From: Oscillospiraceae bacterium
GTDB taxonomy: Bacteria; Bacillota_A; Clostridia; Oscillospirales; CAG-272
DNA length: 37,337 nt
Assembly (NCBI GenBank): GCA_015064665.1
Contig: SVRU01000021.1
Coordinates: forward strand, 1-37,337
Direction: 5' to 3'
Notes under the pieces: model-generated
What the model saw: the letters and a program-made list of their open reading frames with translations, nothing else
Told to the model about the DNA's origin: nothing
Database searches by the model: none
Shown: in pieces, positions 25,699 to 33,116 of the stretch
Position numbering within the stretch: the stretch's first letter is position 1
How the letters are laid out: each line of letters opens with the position of its first letter
Translations under genes and position numbers: made by a program

Positions 25699-27420
25699 TT
25701 AATCAACCGTTTTGTCTATCGAAAATCTGGTTATTTTTCTTGTTGTAGTTTTCTTAAACTCCACGTCGCGAAGCTTTACAAGTCCTATTTTCTTATACGG
25801 TGCCATATTTGCGTTTGTCTTTGCGACCTCGTCATCAAAATACTTTTTAATGTCTGTTATCCCTCTTGCCGAAAGCGCATCGGCATCGGGGAATATTTCG
25901 GCAACGATAAGGTCGCTTTTCGTTGCCGTACGGCTGACTCCCTCGTAGACCACGACTTCCGCAACTCCGTAAATCCTTGAAACCTCAGTTTCGATCTCTT
26001 CGGGATAAACATTTTTGCCGTTTGAGAGGATTATGAGGTTTTTCGAGCGGCCCGTAATGTATATCCAACCCTCGTCGTCAAGCCGTCCGAGGTCACCCGT
26101 GTGAAAATATCCGTCTTCGTCAAACACTTCGCGCGTAGCTTTCTCGTTTTCATAGTAGCCGAGCATTACGTTTGAGCCCTTAACGCATATCTCGCCCTCA
26201 CCATTCTCATTTGGCGAGTCAATCTTAACGAATTCGGTGAGAATAGGTCTGCCGACCGAGCCCGCTTTTCTGTAATTGTTTCTGTTGCAGGATATAAGGG
26301 GAGAGCATTCGGTGATGCCGTAGCCGTTGAGAATGGTTATGCCGAGCGATTCAAAATCTCTGATTATATCGGGGTTGAGCGCAGCACCGCCCGAAACGAT
26401 AAGCCGCATACGGCTGCCGAAATTCACAAGTATCTTGCCGAAAAGCTTTTCTCGCATGTCTATTCCAACCTTGCGGAGCGCATCTGATATTCTCATCATT
26501 CGCTTGACGAGCTTAAGCTTTCCTTGCTTTTCGATGTTGGCAAATATCTTCTTGTAGAAGGTTTCTATATAGAGGGGAACAAGTACAAGGTGCGTTGGAT
26601 TTTCCTGCTTAAGCTCGTTAAGAATATATCTTGTACCGCTGTTTATATATATTTCAAGTCCCTGCATATAATGACCAATAAGATTTACCGTTGAGCCGAA
26701 TGTGTGATGCGCGGGGAGAGCAAACAGGGTTTTTTCGGGCATGTTGAAAAGATAAATTCCGTGTGTCATATCATCGAGAATATTTCTTGTGGAGAGCATA
26801 ACGCCCTTGCCTTTGCCGGTAGTTCCCGAGGTGAAAACTATCGAAACAAGTGCGTCCGGGTCGATTTCATATTCAAGATAGGAGTCGTCGCCTCCCTCGA
26901 TTTTTTCTCTGCCTTCTTTTATAAGGGAGTCAATCGACAGAGTTCTGCCGTCTTCGCTTTCGGCAAACGAAATAAAGCTTTCAATTGTTTTTACGTTATC
27001 TTTGATATATCCGAATTTGTCTTTAATCGAGGGGGAGAATATCAGCGCGTCGCATCGTGCGGTATTGAGTATGCTTGCCATATCAGGCGCGGGATATTCC
27101 TTATCAACGGGAACGACGACAGCTCCCATAGACGTGAGGGAAAAATAGGAATATATCCACCCTTTGCTGTTCTCTCCGATAAGAGCAACCTTCTTCCCGC
27201 GCAGTCCGAGTGAAACAAGACTTGTCGCAAATGCCGATACGTCGGCATAAACCTTGTCAAACGACAGCTTTACCGACTCGGCATCCGACGGCTTTACACG
27301 GTAGGAAATTGCCGTTTTGTCACCGTACTTTTCCGCGGTTTTGCAAAGCATATCGCGCACGTCGTCAAATTTGACGGTGCTGTAAAGCGCATAATCCTTT
27401 TTTCTGTTTTTATAGCTCAT
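25699..27420 (-). CDS. AMP-dependent acyl-CoA/acyl-ACP synthetase (FadD-like)
   Basis: This 573-residue ANL-superfamily ligase activates a carboxylate, probably a fatty acid, through an acyl-AMP. Visible core motifs are the P-loop SIVFTSGTTGKGKGV (about 190-204), NGYGITECSPL, YFHTGDLGRLDDEGW, and the hinge region ITGRSKNLIILSNGKNVYPE. The C-terminal catalytic Lys is in the KKTTTRKITR segment. There is no signal peptide. GAGGTGA sits 5 bases before the ATG. It is a lone gene transcribed away from the XRE-membrane regulator, with repeated palindromes between them. Substrate chain length and acceptor (CoA or ACP) are not readable. Confidence 0.9.
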   Translation of the reverse strand: MSYKNRKKDYALYSTVKFDDVRDMLCKTAEKYGDKTAISYRVKPSDAESVKLSFDKVYADVSAFATSLVSLGLRGKKVALIGENSKGWIYSYFSLTSMGAVVVPVDKEYPAPDMASILNTARCDALIFSPSIKDKFGYIKDNVKTIESFISFAESEDGRTLSIDSLIKEGREKIEGGDDSYLEYEIDPDALVSIVFTSGTTGKGKGVMLSTRNILDDMTHGIYLFNMPEKTLFALPAHHTFGSTVNLIGHYMQGLEIYINSGTRYILNELKQENPTHLVLVPLYIETFYKKIFANIEKQGKLKLVKRMMRISDALRKVGIDMREKLFGKILVNFGSRMRLIVSGGAALNPDIIRDFESLGITILNGYGITECSPLISCNRNNYRKAGSVGRPILTEFVKIDSPNENGEGEICVKGSNVMLGYYENEKATREVFDEDGYFHTGDLGRLDDEGWIYITGRSKNLIILSNGKNVYPEEIETEVSRIYGVAEVVVYEGVSRTATKSDLIVAEIFPDADALSARGITDIKKYFDDEVAKTNANMAPYKKIGLVKLRDVEFKKTTTRKITRFSIDKTVD

Positions 27421-27468
27421 TTTATCACCTCAAAATATTTTTTAAGTGCTAGGTATTCTTTCGTTTAA

Positions 27469-27477
27469 ATTATAACA
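27469..27477 (-). promoter_or_regulatory. Extended -10 promoter for the acyl synthetase gene
   Basis: The minus strand reads TGTTATAAT, an extended -10 element (TG-N-TATAAT), about 50 bases before the start codon. No good -35 box is visible, as expected for extended -10 promoters. Confidence 0.5.
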
Positions 27478-27532
27478 TTTGAAATATATGTATTTCCACC
27501 TACTTTGTCGAATTTAATTTCTATATTTTAAC

Positions 27533-27629
27533 TTACCGAGAGTAGAGGCGAAAAGCGCGTTTTCTCCCGACGGTAGCGCGATTTTCTACACTCGGTAGAT
27601 TAATATACGTAAATTCTACGCTCGGTAGA
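27533..27629. promoter_or_regulatory. Cluster of palindromic operator candidates, consensus TCTACCGAGNGTAGA
   Basis: This 303-base divergent intergenic region (27421-27723) holds three related 15-mers and one degenerate copy. TCTACACTCGGTAGA is at 27585-27599 and TCTACGCTCGGTAGA is at 27615-27629, 30 bases apart (about three helical turns). The opposite orientation CTTACCGAGAGTAGA is at 27532-27546. A weaker TCTCCCGACGGTAG is at 27563-27576. Each has inverted TCTAC/GTAGA arms. They lie 36 bases and more upstream of the regulator's -35 box and are likely bound by the adjacent XRE protein. That assignment is inference. Confidence 0.65.
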
Positions 27630-27664
27630 GAGGGATGCGGTTTTTGCTAAAATAAATTTTGTAC

Positions 27665-27693
27665 TTGCAAAATGAAAATCGTTGTGGTAAAAT
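27665..27693 (+). promoter_or_regulatory. Promoter of the XRE-membrane regulator gene
   Basis: TTGCAA, a 17-base spacer and TAAAAT lie about 30 bases before the ATG. An alternative TATAAT starts at 27693. Confidence 0.6.
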
Positions 27694-27723
27694 ATAATAA
27701 AAGAAAAAAGAGGGGAGATTGCT

Positions 27724-28320
27724 ATGCCCGCAAGCCGTGAAATTATTGCAGAAAACATAGCCGAGCTTCGCCGCACGGCAAAGCTGACGCAAGCAGAGCT
27801 TGCAGAAAAGTTGAATTATTCCGACAAAGCCGTATCAAAGTGGGAGCGCGGAGATTCCATTCCCGACGTTCTCGTGCTTGCCGAGATTGCCGAGCTTTTC
27901 TCGGTTACGGTCGATTATTTTCTCCACGAACACGAAAAGGGAGAGAAAAAACCGATAATCGAAGCAAATAAAAAACGCATGCATTTTGCGATCTCGCTCA
28001 CCGCGTGTCTTTCTCCTTACGCAGTTGCCGTGCTGTTGTTCTTTATCTTTAACGATATGTATTCTGGCGCAGAGTGGCTGTGGAAAATATTTATAGTTCC
28101 GCTTCCCATCGTTGCTGTTCTTGCTATCGTATTTTCTTCTATCTGGGTAAGAAACAAAACATCGGTCTTTATATCGGTGTCGGCTCTTTTGTGGTCTATA
28201 ATTCTCACTGCTTACGTTTTCGTATATGCGGTAAAATCCTCCTGGCTTCTTTTCGTCATAGGAGCACCGCTTCAGGCAATTATTTTTATTTGGCTTTTTA
28301 CCGTGCGCAAGAAAAAATAA
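27724..28320 (+). CDS. XRE-family regulator fused to four membrane helices
   Basis: This 198-residue protein has an N-terminal Cro/CI-type helix-turn-helix (about residues 6-65, with LTQAELAEKLNYSDKAVSKWERG). A charged linker follows, then four hydrophobic helices (about 84-106, 115-138, 145-168, 171-193), ending in a basic RKKK. Membrane-tethered XRE proteins are common in Firmicutes and are thought to sense membrane stress or ligands, but few are characterised. AGGGGAG precedes the ATG. The palindrome cluster upstream suggests autoregulation and perhaps control of the divergent acyl synthetase gene, which would link lipid metabolism with membrane sensing. That link is inference. Confidence 0.85.
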   Translation: MPASREIIAENIAELRRTAKLTQAELAEKLNYSDKAVSKWERGDSIPDVLVLAEIAELFSVTVDYFLHEHEKGEKKPIIEANKKRMHFAISLTACLSPYAVAVLLFFIFNDMYSGAEWLWKIFIVPLPIVAVLAIVFSSIWVRNKTSVFISVSALLWSIILTAYVFVYAVKSSWLLFVIGAPLQAIIFIWLFTVRKKK

Positions 28321-28321
28321 A

Positions 28322-28369
28322 AAAACGGGCTGTGTCAATGCTGAAATTGCATCTGATATAGCCCGTTTT
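28322..28369. terminator. Bidirectional terminator between convergent genes
   Basis: AAAACGGGCT (28322-28331) pairs perfectly with AGCCCGTTTT (28360-28369) around a 28-base partly structured loop. The stem lies between the XRE gene and the convergent Cof phosphatase gene. Confidence 0.8.
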
Positions 28370-28377
28370 AAGTTCTT

Positions 28378-29208
28378 TTATTTAATGATTATATTTTTTA
28401 AAACGTAGTCTGCCACGCCTTCAAGGTTTGAGCAGATAACTTTGTCCGCAAGGCTTTTTGCATCCTCGCTTCCGTTTTCAACGCAAAGCGAAAGTCCCGC
28501 CTCTGAGAACATTGACGTGTCGTTCATATTGTCACCGATGGCAATTATGCTTTCTCTTGCAATGCTTAATAGGTCTGCTAACTGTGAAAGCGCTCTGCCC
28601 TTGCCGGCGCGGCTTGAGCAAAGCTCGAGATTATGCAGGATTGAGGAGGTAACGGTGATTCCCGAAAGCTTATTCAGTCTTGATTTGCATTCCTCAAGCT
28701 CCTCATCACTGTGAAAGAAAAGCACTACCGCTTCAAGTCCGTCGGTATTGCGCCCAAGCTCCTCGATTCCGCAAATAAGCTCCGATCTTAAAAGCAACGT
28801 CTTGTAATAGTCGTTTATTTGATAATATGAAAGGTCGATTCTCTTACTGCTAACCTTTTTATCCATGTTGGAGCGTCCGTTTGCGTGCAGAGAATATATA
28901 ACGTCATAATCGGATATTATGTAAAACGCCTCATTCGCAACCGCTTTCGATATGCGGTTTGAAACGATATCCCGCTCTTTTTCCTTATCGTAGATTGCTG
29001 TGCCGTTTGAATAGATAACGTAGCGTATGTTCGGATTTTCTCTGATAGACTCGGGGATTTCATAAAGGGTGCGTCCGCTTGAGGCAACGAAGCTTATTCC
29101 GAGCTTATGAAGTTCTGATATGGCATTGGAATTCTTTTCGCTGAGATTCATAGCATCGTCAAGAAGCGTGCCGTCAAGGTCGCTGACTATTAGTTTGTAA
29201 TTTGACAT
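28378..29208 (-). CDS. Cof-type HAD-IIB phosphatase
   Basis: This 276-residue haloacid-dehalogenase-superfamily hydrolase is of subclass IIB (Cof/YidA type), which dephosphorylates sugar phosphates, flavin precursors or pyridoxal phosphate. Motif I is SDLDGTLLDD (nucleophile Asp near residue 10), motif II is SSGRT, and motif IV is IAIGDNMNDTSMFSEAG. The cap domain lies between about residues 80 and 190. GAGGT is close to the ATG. It is a single gene, convergent with the XRE gene and divergent from the LytTR pair. Confidence 0.92.
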   Translation of the reverse strand: MSNYKLIVSDLDGTLLDDAMNLSEKNSNAISELHKLGISFVASSGRTLYEIPESIRENPNIRYVIYSNGTAIYDKEKERDIVSNRISKAVANEAFYIISDYDVIYSLHANGRSNMDKKVSSKRIDLSYYQINDYYKTLLLRSELICGIEELGRNTDGLEAVVLFFHSDEELEECKSRLNKLSGITVTSSILHNLELCSSRAGKGRALSQLADLLSIARESIIAIGDNMNDTSMFSEAGLSLCVENGSEDAKSLADKVICSNLEGVADYVLKNIIIK

Positions 29209-29286
29209 AACTACCTCACGGGATATTTGATTGGCTTACATAGTTTAGCATAAACAATAGCAAAAATCAATAGCTTTTGCCGAATA

Positions 29287-29347
29287 ACCGATAAAACAAG
29301 CCGAATGATTAAAGATAATTGAAAAAGGCTTATCGGTAGGATATAAT
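29287..29347 (+). promoter_or_regulatory. Promoter of the LytTR-DUF3021 pair with an overlapping inverted repeat
   Basis: TTGAAA (29319-29324), a 17-base spacer and TATAAT (29342-29347) form a good sigma-A promoter. ACCGATAA at 29287-29294 and its complement TTATCGGT at 29330-29337 form an inverted repeat. The right arm sits inside the promoter spacer, where a bound protein would block RNA polymerase. The binding protein is unknown; the LytTR product itself is a candidate. Confidence 0.6.
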
Positions 29348-29369
29348 AGAATGTGGAAGGAGTGATTTT

Positions 29370-29804
29370 ATGAAATGCACTACCGTAATAGACAAAAACC
29401 GCGAGGAAGAGGTAATAATCTATCTTCGTGAAGAGAATAAGATTTCAGCCGAAATCGAAGAGCTGATTGCAAAGAGGGAAACAAGGCTTCTGGGTTATGA
29501 TAGCGATTCAATCGTTGCACTTGCGCCTGAGGACGTAACCTGCTTTACAACCGAAGAGGGAAGAGTTTTTGCTCTGCTTGACAACGGGCGGCTCAGGGTA
29601 AAGCTCAGGCTTTACGAGATAGAAGAGGCAAGATATTCCGACTTTGTAAAAATAAATCAATCCTGCATTGCTAATATATCGAAAATGAAGAAGTTAGACG
29701 TTTCGCTTGGCGGCGCATTGCGCGTGGAATTCAAAAACGGATACAGAGATTACGTATCGCGCCGTCAGTTAAAGGCTGTCAAGGAAAGGCTAGGTATAAA
29801 ATGA
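29370..29804 (+). CDS. LytTR-domain DNA-binding regulator
   Basis: This 144-residue protein has a short N-terminal region and a LytTR DNA-binding domain (about 48-144), visible as DVTCFTTEEGRVFAL, FVKINQSCIANISKM and GYRDYVSRRQLKAVKERLG. There is no receiver domain, so it is the stand-alone type that occurs with DUF3021 membrane proteins in streptococci and clostridia, where the membrane partner restrains the regulator. AGGAG lies 7 bases before the ATG. Its stop overlaps the next start (ATGA). Confidence 0.92.
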   Translation: MKCTTVIDKNREEEVIIYLREENKISAEIEELIAKRETRLLGYDSDSIVALAPEDVTCFTTEEGRVFALLDNGRLRVKLRLYEIEEARYSDFVKINQSCIANISKMKKLDVSLGGALRVEFKNGYRDYVSRRQLKAVKERLGIK

Positions 29805-30217
29805 ATAAATACGTAAAATGTTTTTTGCACAGAGGGCTGATTTTTGGTGGCTTTGGACCTATCGTTACGGCTGTCATATATTTTATTCTGTCGTTTTGCA
29901 TAGAGGATTTTACGGTTGGCGGAACCGAGTTCTTTACGGCTGTAATTTCTACCTACGTCCTAGCATTCGCTCACGCGGGCGCGAGCATTTTTAATCAGAT
30001 TGAAAGCTGGCCTATCGCAAAATCCCTTCTGTTTCATTTCGGCTCGCTTTATCTTGCGTACACGCTTTGCTATGTTATAAACAGTTGGGTCGAGTTCAAG
30101 CTCTTAGCGCTTCTTATCTTCACGCTTGTGTTCATTGCCGTATATTTTGCGGTGTGGATAACAGTAATTATCTCTATAAAATTAATCAGCAAAAGGATCA
30201 ACGAAAGGCTAAAATAA
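29801..30217 (+). CDS. DUF3021-family membrane protein, partner of the LytTR regulator
   Basis: This 138-residue protein has four transmembrane helices (about 12-32, 44-62, 76-97, 103-126) and a basic C-terminus (KLISKRINERLK). It matches DUF3021 by its layout and by its four-base overlap with a stand-alone LytTR gene. In the related streptococcal LytTR regulatory systems the membrane protein inhibits the regulator. The same relation here is inferred. Confidence 0.85.
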   Translation: MNKYVKCFLHRGLIFGGFGPIVTAVIYFILSFCIEDFTVGGTEFFTAVISTYVLAFAHAGASIFNQIESWPIAKSLLFHFGSLYLAYTLCYVINSWVEFKLLALLIFTLVFIAVYFAVWITVIISIKLISKRINERLK

Positions 30218-30244
30218 AAATACGCCTATTCTATTTACACGCAA

Positions 30245-30285
30245 GAGGGTAGCTCAGGTTTTGTTTTGAGCTACCCTCATTTTTT
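30245..30285 (+). terminator. Strong rho-independent terminator
   Basis: GAGGGTAGCTCA and TGAGCTACCCTC form a perfect 12-bp stem with a 10-base loop, followed by ATTTTTT. It ends the LytTR-DUF3021 transcript and lies directly against the 3' end of the convergent beta-helix gene. Confidence 0.92.
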
Positions 30286-32959
30286 AATTATTGAAACTTA
30301 AAGGTTTTTTGATCTTCTTTATTTTTTTCGTTATGAAGATAACGCAACAAGCAAACAGAACGGCGGCAATGATAAATACATTAATAAATAACACACTGTT
30401 CCCGCTATTAAAATCAAATGTTTTCGTTTTCGATTGATTTTTGCGGTTGGTTCCCGTAAAATATTCTGTCGTGCCGGTGTCGGTTTCGTAGATAAACCTT
30501 GTTGTTCCGAAAAATCCGCCGTCATCTCCCTTGTGAGAGTCGGGGATCTTATAGGTGTAATAACCGCCGCCGTCGATGCCGTTGTTGTTTATGACCTTGA
30601 AGTATTCGGGAGGTTTTACGGGGTTGACGTTCACCTTTGAAGAGATGTGGGCAATACCGTTCCGTTGCTCCGCCTGCGTGAGCGAGGTGTAATCGGCATA
30701 AAGAAGCCAGGTGTTTCCGACAACACCGTCACCGTCAAGGTCGCATGGCGGGTCGATTATTCCGTCAAGGTCAAAGTCTCCTTTGGGCTCGTCAATATAG
30801 CCGTCACCGTCGGCATCAATATAGTCGTAAAGCGTTGGTGTGTTTATCTCGCCCGTGCGGTGCATGTTTCTGTTATAGCTGCCTAATAGATTTACCGTAA
30901 ATCGATTGATCGGTTTGTTGGATTCGATATAACAGAGGTCAAAATTATCTAGCGTTATATTCGGAAAAGCGCAGGTGTATCCGAAATACCAGTTGACATA
31001 GCTGTAATTGCAAAGAGTCAGCGAGGACGGCTTTACATCTCCGATGTCATAAAGATGACCTCTTGTGTCCTTTATTATTATATCACCGTCCCAATGGTAT
31101 CCGTAATCCTCACGAAGATAGAGCAGGGGAAAACCGGGGGTATACTGATACCAGTCAACGTTTGTTATCTCAAGCTTGCCGTATCCGGTAAGCTCAATTG
31201 CATTCAGGCTTGAATTAATAATTTTGCCGTTGTAAAGGGGAGCGTGCGAGTCGTATCGGGATATTTTCGAGCCTATAAACTCCATGTTTTTACAGCTGTT
31301 TGTGCCGCCGACACCCCAATGCATCATGATTCTTACGGAATTTCCGCTGTCGTTTTTGATGTTTACCGAGCTCAAACTCGGATATGCACCGTCGGTGTAT
31401 TCTTCGCTCGGTGTCATCACTCCCGTTTCTGTGTCAACCAAAACCCAAAAGTTTGACTGAATGCAGTTTTCGAGAACTATTTTATTAACGTAGGTTGCCT
31501 GGAAATTGTAGGAGCTGCTGTTGTTGTATGCCTGCCTGCCGGGAATTATGCAATCCCTGAAGGTGATATACGACGCATTTTGAGCCTTGAACATTCCCGC
31601 CGAGGATGCGCCCTCGTATCCGTTTGCGCGCTCAAGCAGAGTAAACCCACCCGAAACGATATGATTTATATTCTCAACCGTTGTGTATGAGCGCTCAACG
31701 GTTATTCCTCTGTCGATGTAGCTTGACGACCAGACGCCGTCCCTTTTATGATTTACTCTTGAATCAATAGTTTCTATCGTAACGTTTTTAATAGATATCG
31801 CGGAGTCGGGGTCGAGCTTGTATACCAACATTTTAGTGATGCCGGTATAATCGAACATTACTGGCGTTTCTTCGCTTATATTGCCGTGTTCATCGATCAC
31901 TATAAGCTCGTGCATATCCTCGCCCGAGTGCAGACCGTATCCTCTTCGCCGCGATACCTTATGCTCGCTGTTGTACGGAACAATCATCATCGCTCCGTCC
32001 CACCCCGGCAGCTTGAAGCTTACGGTTTTTGTTCCGGGCTTAAGACCCGAGCTGACTATTGACTGAAGCTGAGCTTCGTCGGTAATTATCTTTACCGCAT
32101 ATTCCGTATCGGGACGAATGTGAAATATGGTGTTATTAAAGAGGTCGTAGTTTGGACCGTCCTTAAACGCGGCAATTTCAGAGTCGTCAATAATGAATTT
32201 CGCGCCCTGCCAATCAGTGTTTGTTCGGATATCGATCGAAGCCTTGTTTCCCGAAATTCTGGTATCGGATATATAGAAGATGCTGTCGGGCCTTGCTTTG
32301 ACCGTCTGACTGTGTATATTTGCGAGCTTGTGAACGTCGTATATTGCCTTGAAATCGTTGGTTTTTCCGTCACCGACCGCCCCAAAATCCTCATAATAAA
32401 TAACCGTGATGTCCTCTGTATAAACCGTTCCCGAAAAATTCACTGCTCCGTCGGCATATAAAATTTTCTCTTCAATAAAATGGGTCATTGCCAAATCAAG
32501 CATGTGCGCGTATGAGCAGTATACGTTGATCTCGCCGCTCTTTACCGAAACCTTAAAGCTTTCTTCGGAATCCTTTTGCATCTCGCATTTTACAGTTATA
32601 TTTTTGCCGACAGCAGCACCGACGTCAATAATATCAAACCAATACCCCGATTTTTCATAAAGAATGTCCCTAAGCTTGACCGCGGCAGCCTCGCATTCGG
32701 TGATGGAAAGAGGTGCGGCGATGGTGTATCCATGCATATCTATCCCATCAGCCGTAAGCGATGTGATGGGTGAGCTTTGCGTGCCGAAAATAGAACAAAG
32801 ACCGTTTTCTTTTTTTTTCGCGGAATCAGAGGCACTGTTTTTTTCATTTGCTGTCAACCATGAAAATTCCGAATGCTCGTATTCATTCGCGTAGGCAGTC
32901 AATGCCAAACCGACGGAAAGCAAAACAGCGCATATCAAAAAACATAATGCTTTTTTCAT
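30284..32959 (-). CDS. Large secreted beta-helix (pectate-lyase-like) protein, membrane-anchored copy
   Basis: This is an 891-residue surface protein. It has a signal peptide (MKKALCFLICAVLLSVGLAL, cleavage likely after AYA). Next is an N-terminal alpha/beta domain (about 70-185) resembling the small GH20b/DUF4838-type accessory domain. A pectate-lyase-superfamily beta-helix then starts at YYEDFGAVGDGKTND (about residue 190) and runs over about 450 residues. Calcium-type loops DADGDGYIDEP, DFDLDGIID and DLDGDGVVG come near residue 720. A C-terminal transmembrane helix (SVLFINVFIIAAVLFACCVIF) ends in a lysine-rich tail, and there is no LPxTG. It is probably a polysaccharide-binding or lyase-like protein; I cannot identify catalytic residues. 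Its upstream neighbour is a close paralogue. GGAGGA precedes the ATG. Confidence 0.85.
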   Translation of the reverse strand: MKKALCFLICAVLLSVGLALTAYANEYEHSEFSWLTANEKNSASDSAKKKENGLCSIFGTQSSPITSLTADGIDMHGYTIAAPLSITECEAAAVKLRDILYEKSGYWFDIIDVGAAVGKNITVKCEMQKDSEESFKVSVKSGEINVYCSYAHMLDLAMTHFIEEKILYADGAVNFSGTVYTEDITVIYYEDFGAVGDGKTNDFKAIYDVHKLANIHSQTVKARPDSIFYISDTRISGNKASIDIRTNTDWQGAKFIIDDSEIAAFKDGPNYDLFNNTIFHIRPDTEYAVKIITDEAQLQSIVSSGLKPGTKTVSFKLPGWDGAMMIVPYNSEHKVSRRRGYGLHSGEDMHELIVIDEHGNISEETPVMFDYTGITKMLVYKLDPDSAISIKNVTIETIDSRVNHKRDGVWSSSYIDRGITVERSYTTVENINHIVSGGFTLLERANGYEGASSAGMFKAQNASYITFRDCIIPGRQAYNNSSSYNFQATYVNKIVLENCIQSNFWVLVDTETGVMTPSEEYTDGAYPSLSSVNIKNDSGNSVRIMMHWGVGGTNSCKNMEFIGSKISRYDSHAPLYNGKIINSSLNAIELTGYGKLEITNVDWYQYTPGFPLLYLREDYGYHWDGDIIIKDTRGHLYDIGDVKPSSLTLCNYSYVNWYFGYTCAFPNITLDNFDLCYIESNKPINRFTVNLLGSYNRNMHRTGEINTPTLYDYIDADGDGYIDEPKGDFDLDGIIDPPCDLDGDGVVGNTWLLYADYTSLTQAEQRNGIAHISSKVNVNPVKPPEYFKVINNNGIDGGGYYTYKIPDSHKGDDGGFFGTTRFIYETDTGTTEYFTGTNRKNQSKTKTFDFNSGNSVLFINVFIIAAVLFACCVIFITKKIKKIKKPLSFNN
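30597..32440 (-). repeat. Tandem duplication, copy A (body of the beta-helix gene)
   Basis: This segment aligns almost without gaps to 33321-35166. Long stretches are nearly identical at DNA level, for example around 31540-31780 compared with 34245-34485. The flanking N- and C-terminal coding parts are not similar. Confidence 0.85.
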
Positions 32960-32990
32960 TTGACTCCTCCATTTATAATATGATATATTT

Positions 32991-33019
32991 ATTATAAATT
33001 AACTCTGACTTTTTGTCAA
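32991..33019 (-). promoter_or_regulatory. Perfect-consensus promoter of the membrane-anchored beta-helix gene
   Basis: The minus strand reads TTGACA (33014-33019), 17 bases, then TATAAT (32991-32996), about 30 bases before the ATG. It is nearly the same as the promoter of the paralogue, including GAGTTA in the spacer. Confidence 0.85.
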
Positions 33020-33032
33020 TTGCTGATATGAT

Positions 33033-33073
33033 AAAACAGCGGTGATGAGTAAAATCGGAGTCACCGCTGTTTT
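33033..33073. terminator. Terminator after the second beta-helix gene
   Basis: AAAACAGCGGTGA and TCACCGCTGTTTT form a perfect 13-bp stem with a 15-base loop. It lies just 3' of the gene ending at 33117, and a T-run follows on either strand. It separates the two paralogous genes into independent transcripts. Confidence 0.88.
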
Positions 33074-33116
33074 GTTTGTATAAGTCCGTCAGATGCAATC
33101 CAAACGCGCTTTAAAT

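Noticed and set aside
26704..27213. A 169-residue plus-strand reading frame antisense to the acyl synthetase gene.
   Set aside because: It is fully contained opposite a well-supported ANL enzyme and has no domain or start signal.
27533..27629. The palindrome cluster as a CRISPR array.
   Set aside because: Repeats are only about 15 bases, lie in both orientations with unequal spacing, and no cas gene is nearby; operators fit better.
30284..30420. A sortase anchor on the membrane-anchored beta-helix protein.
   Set aside because: There is a hydrophobic helix and a basic tail but no LPxTG-like motif before it.
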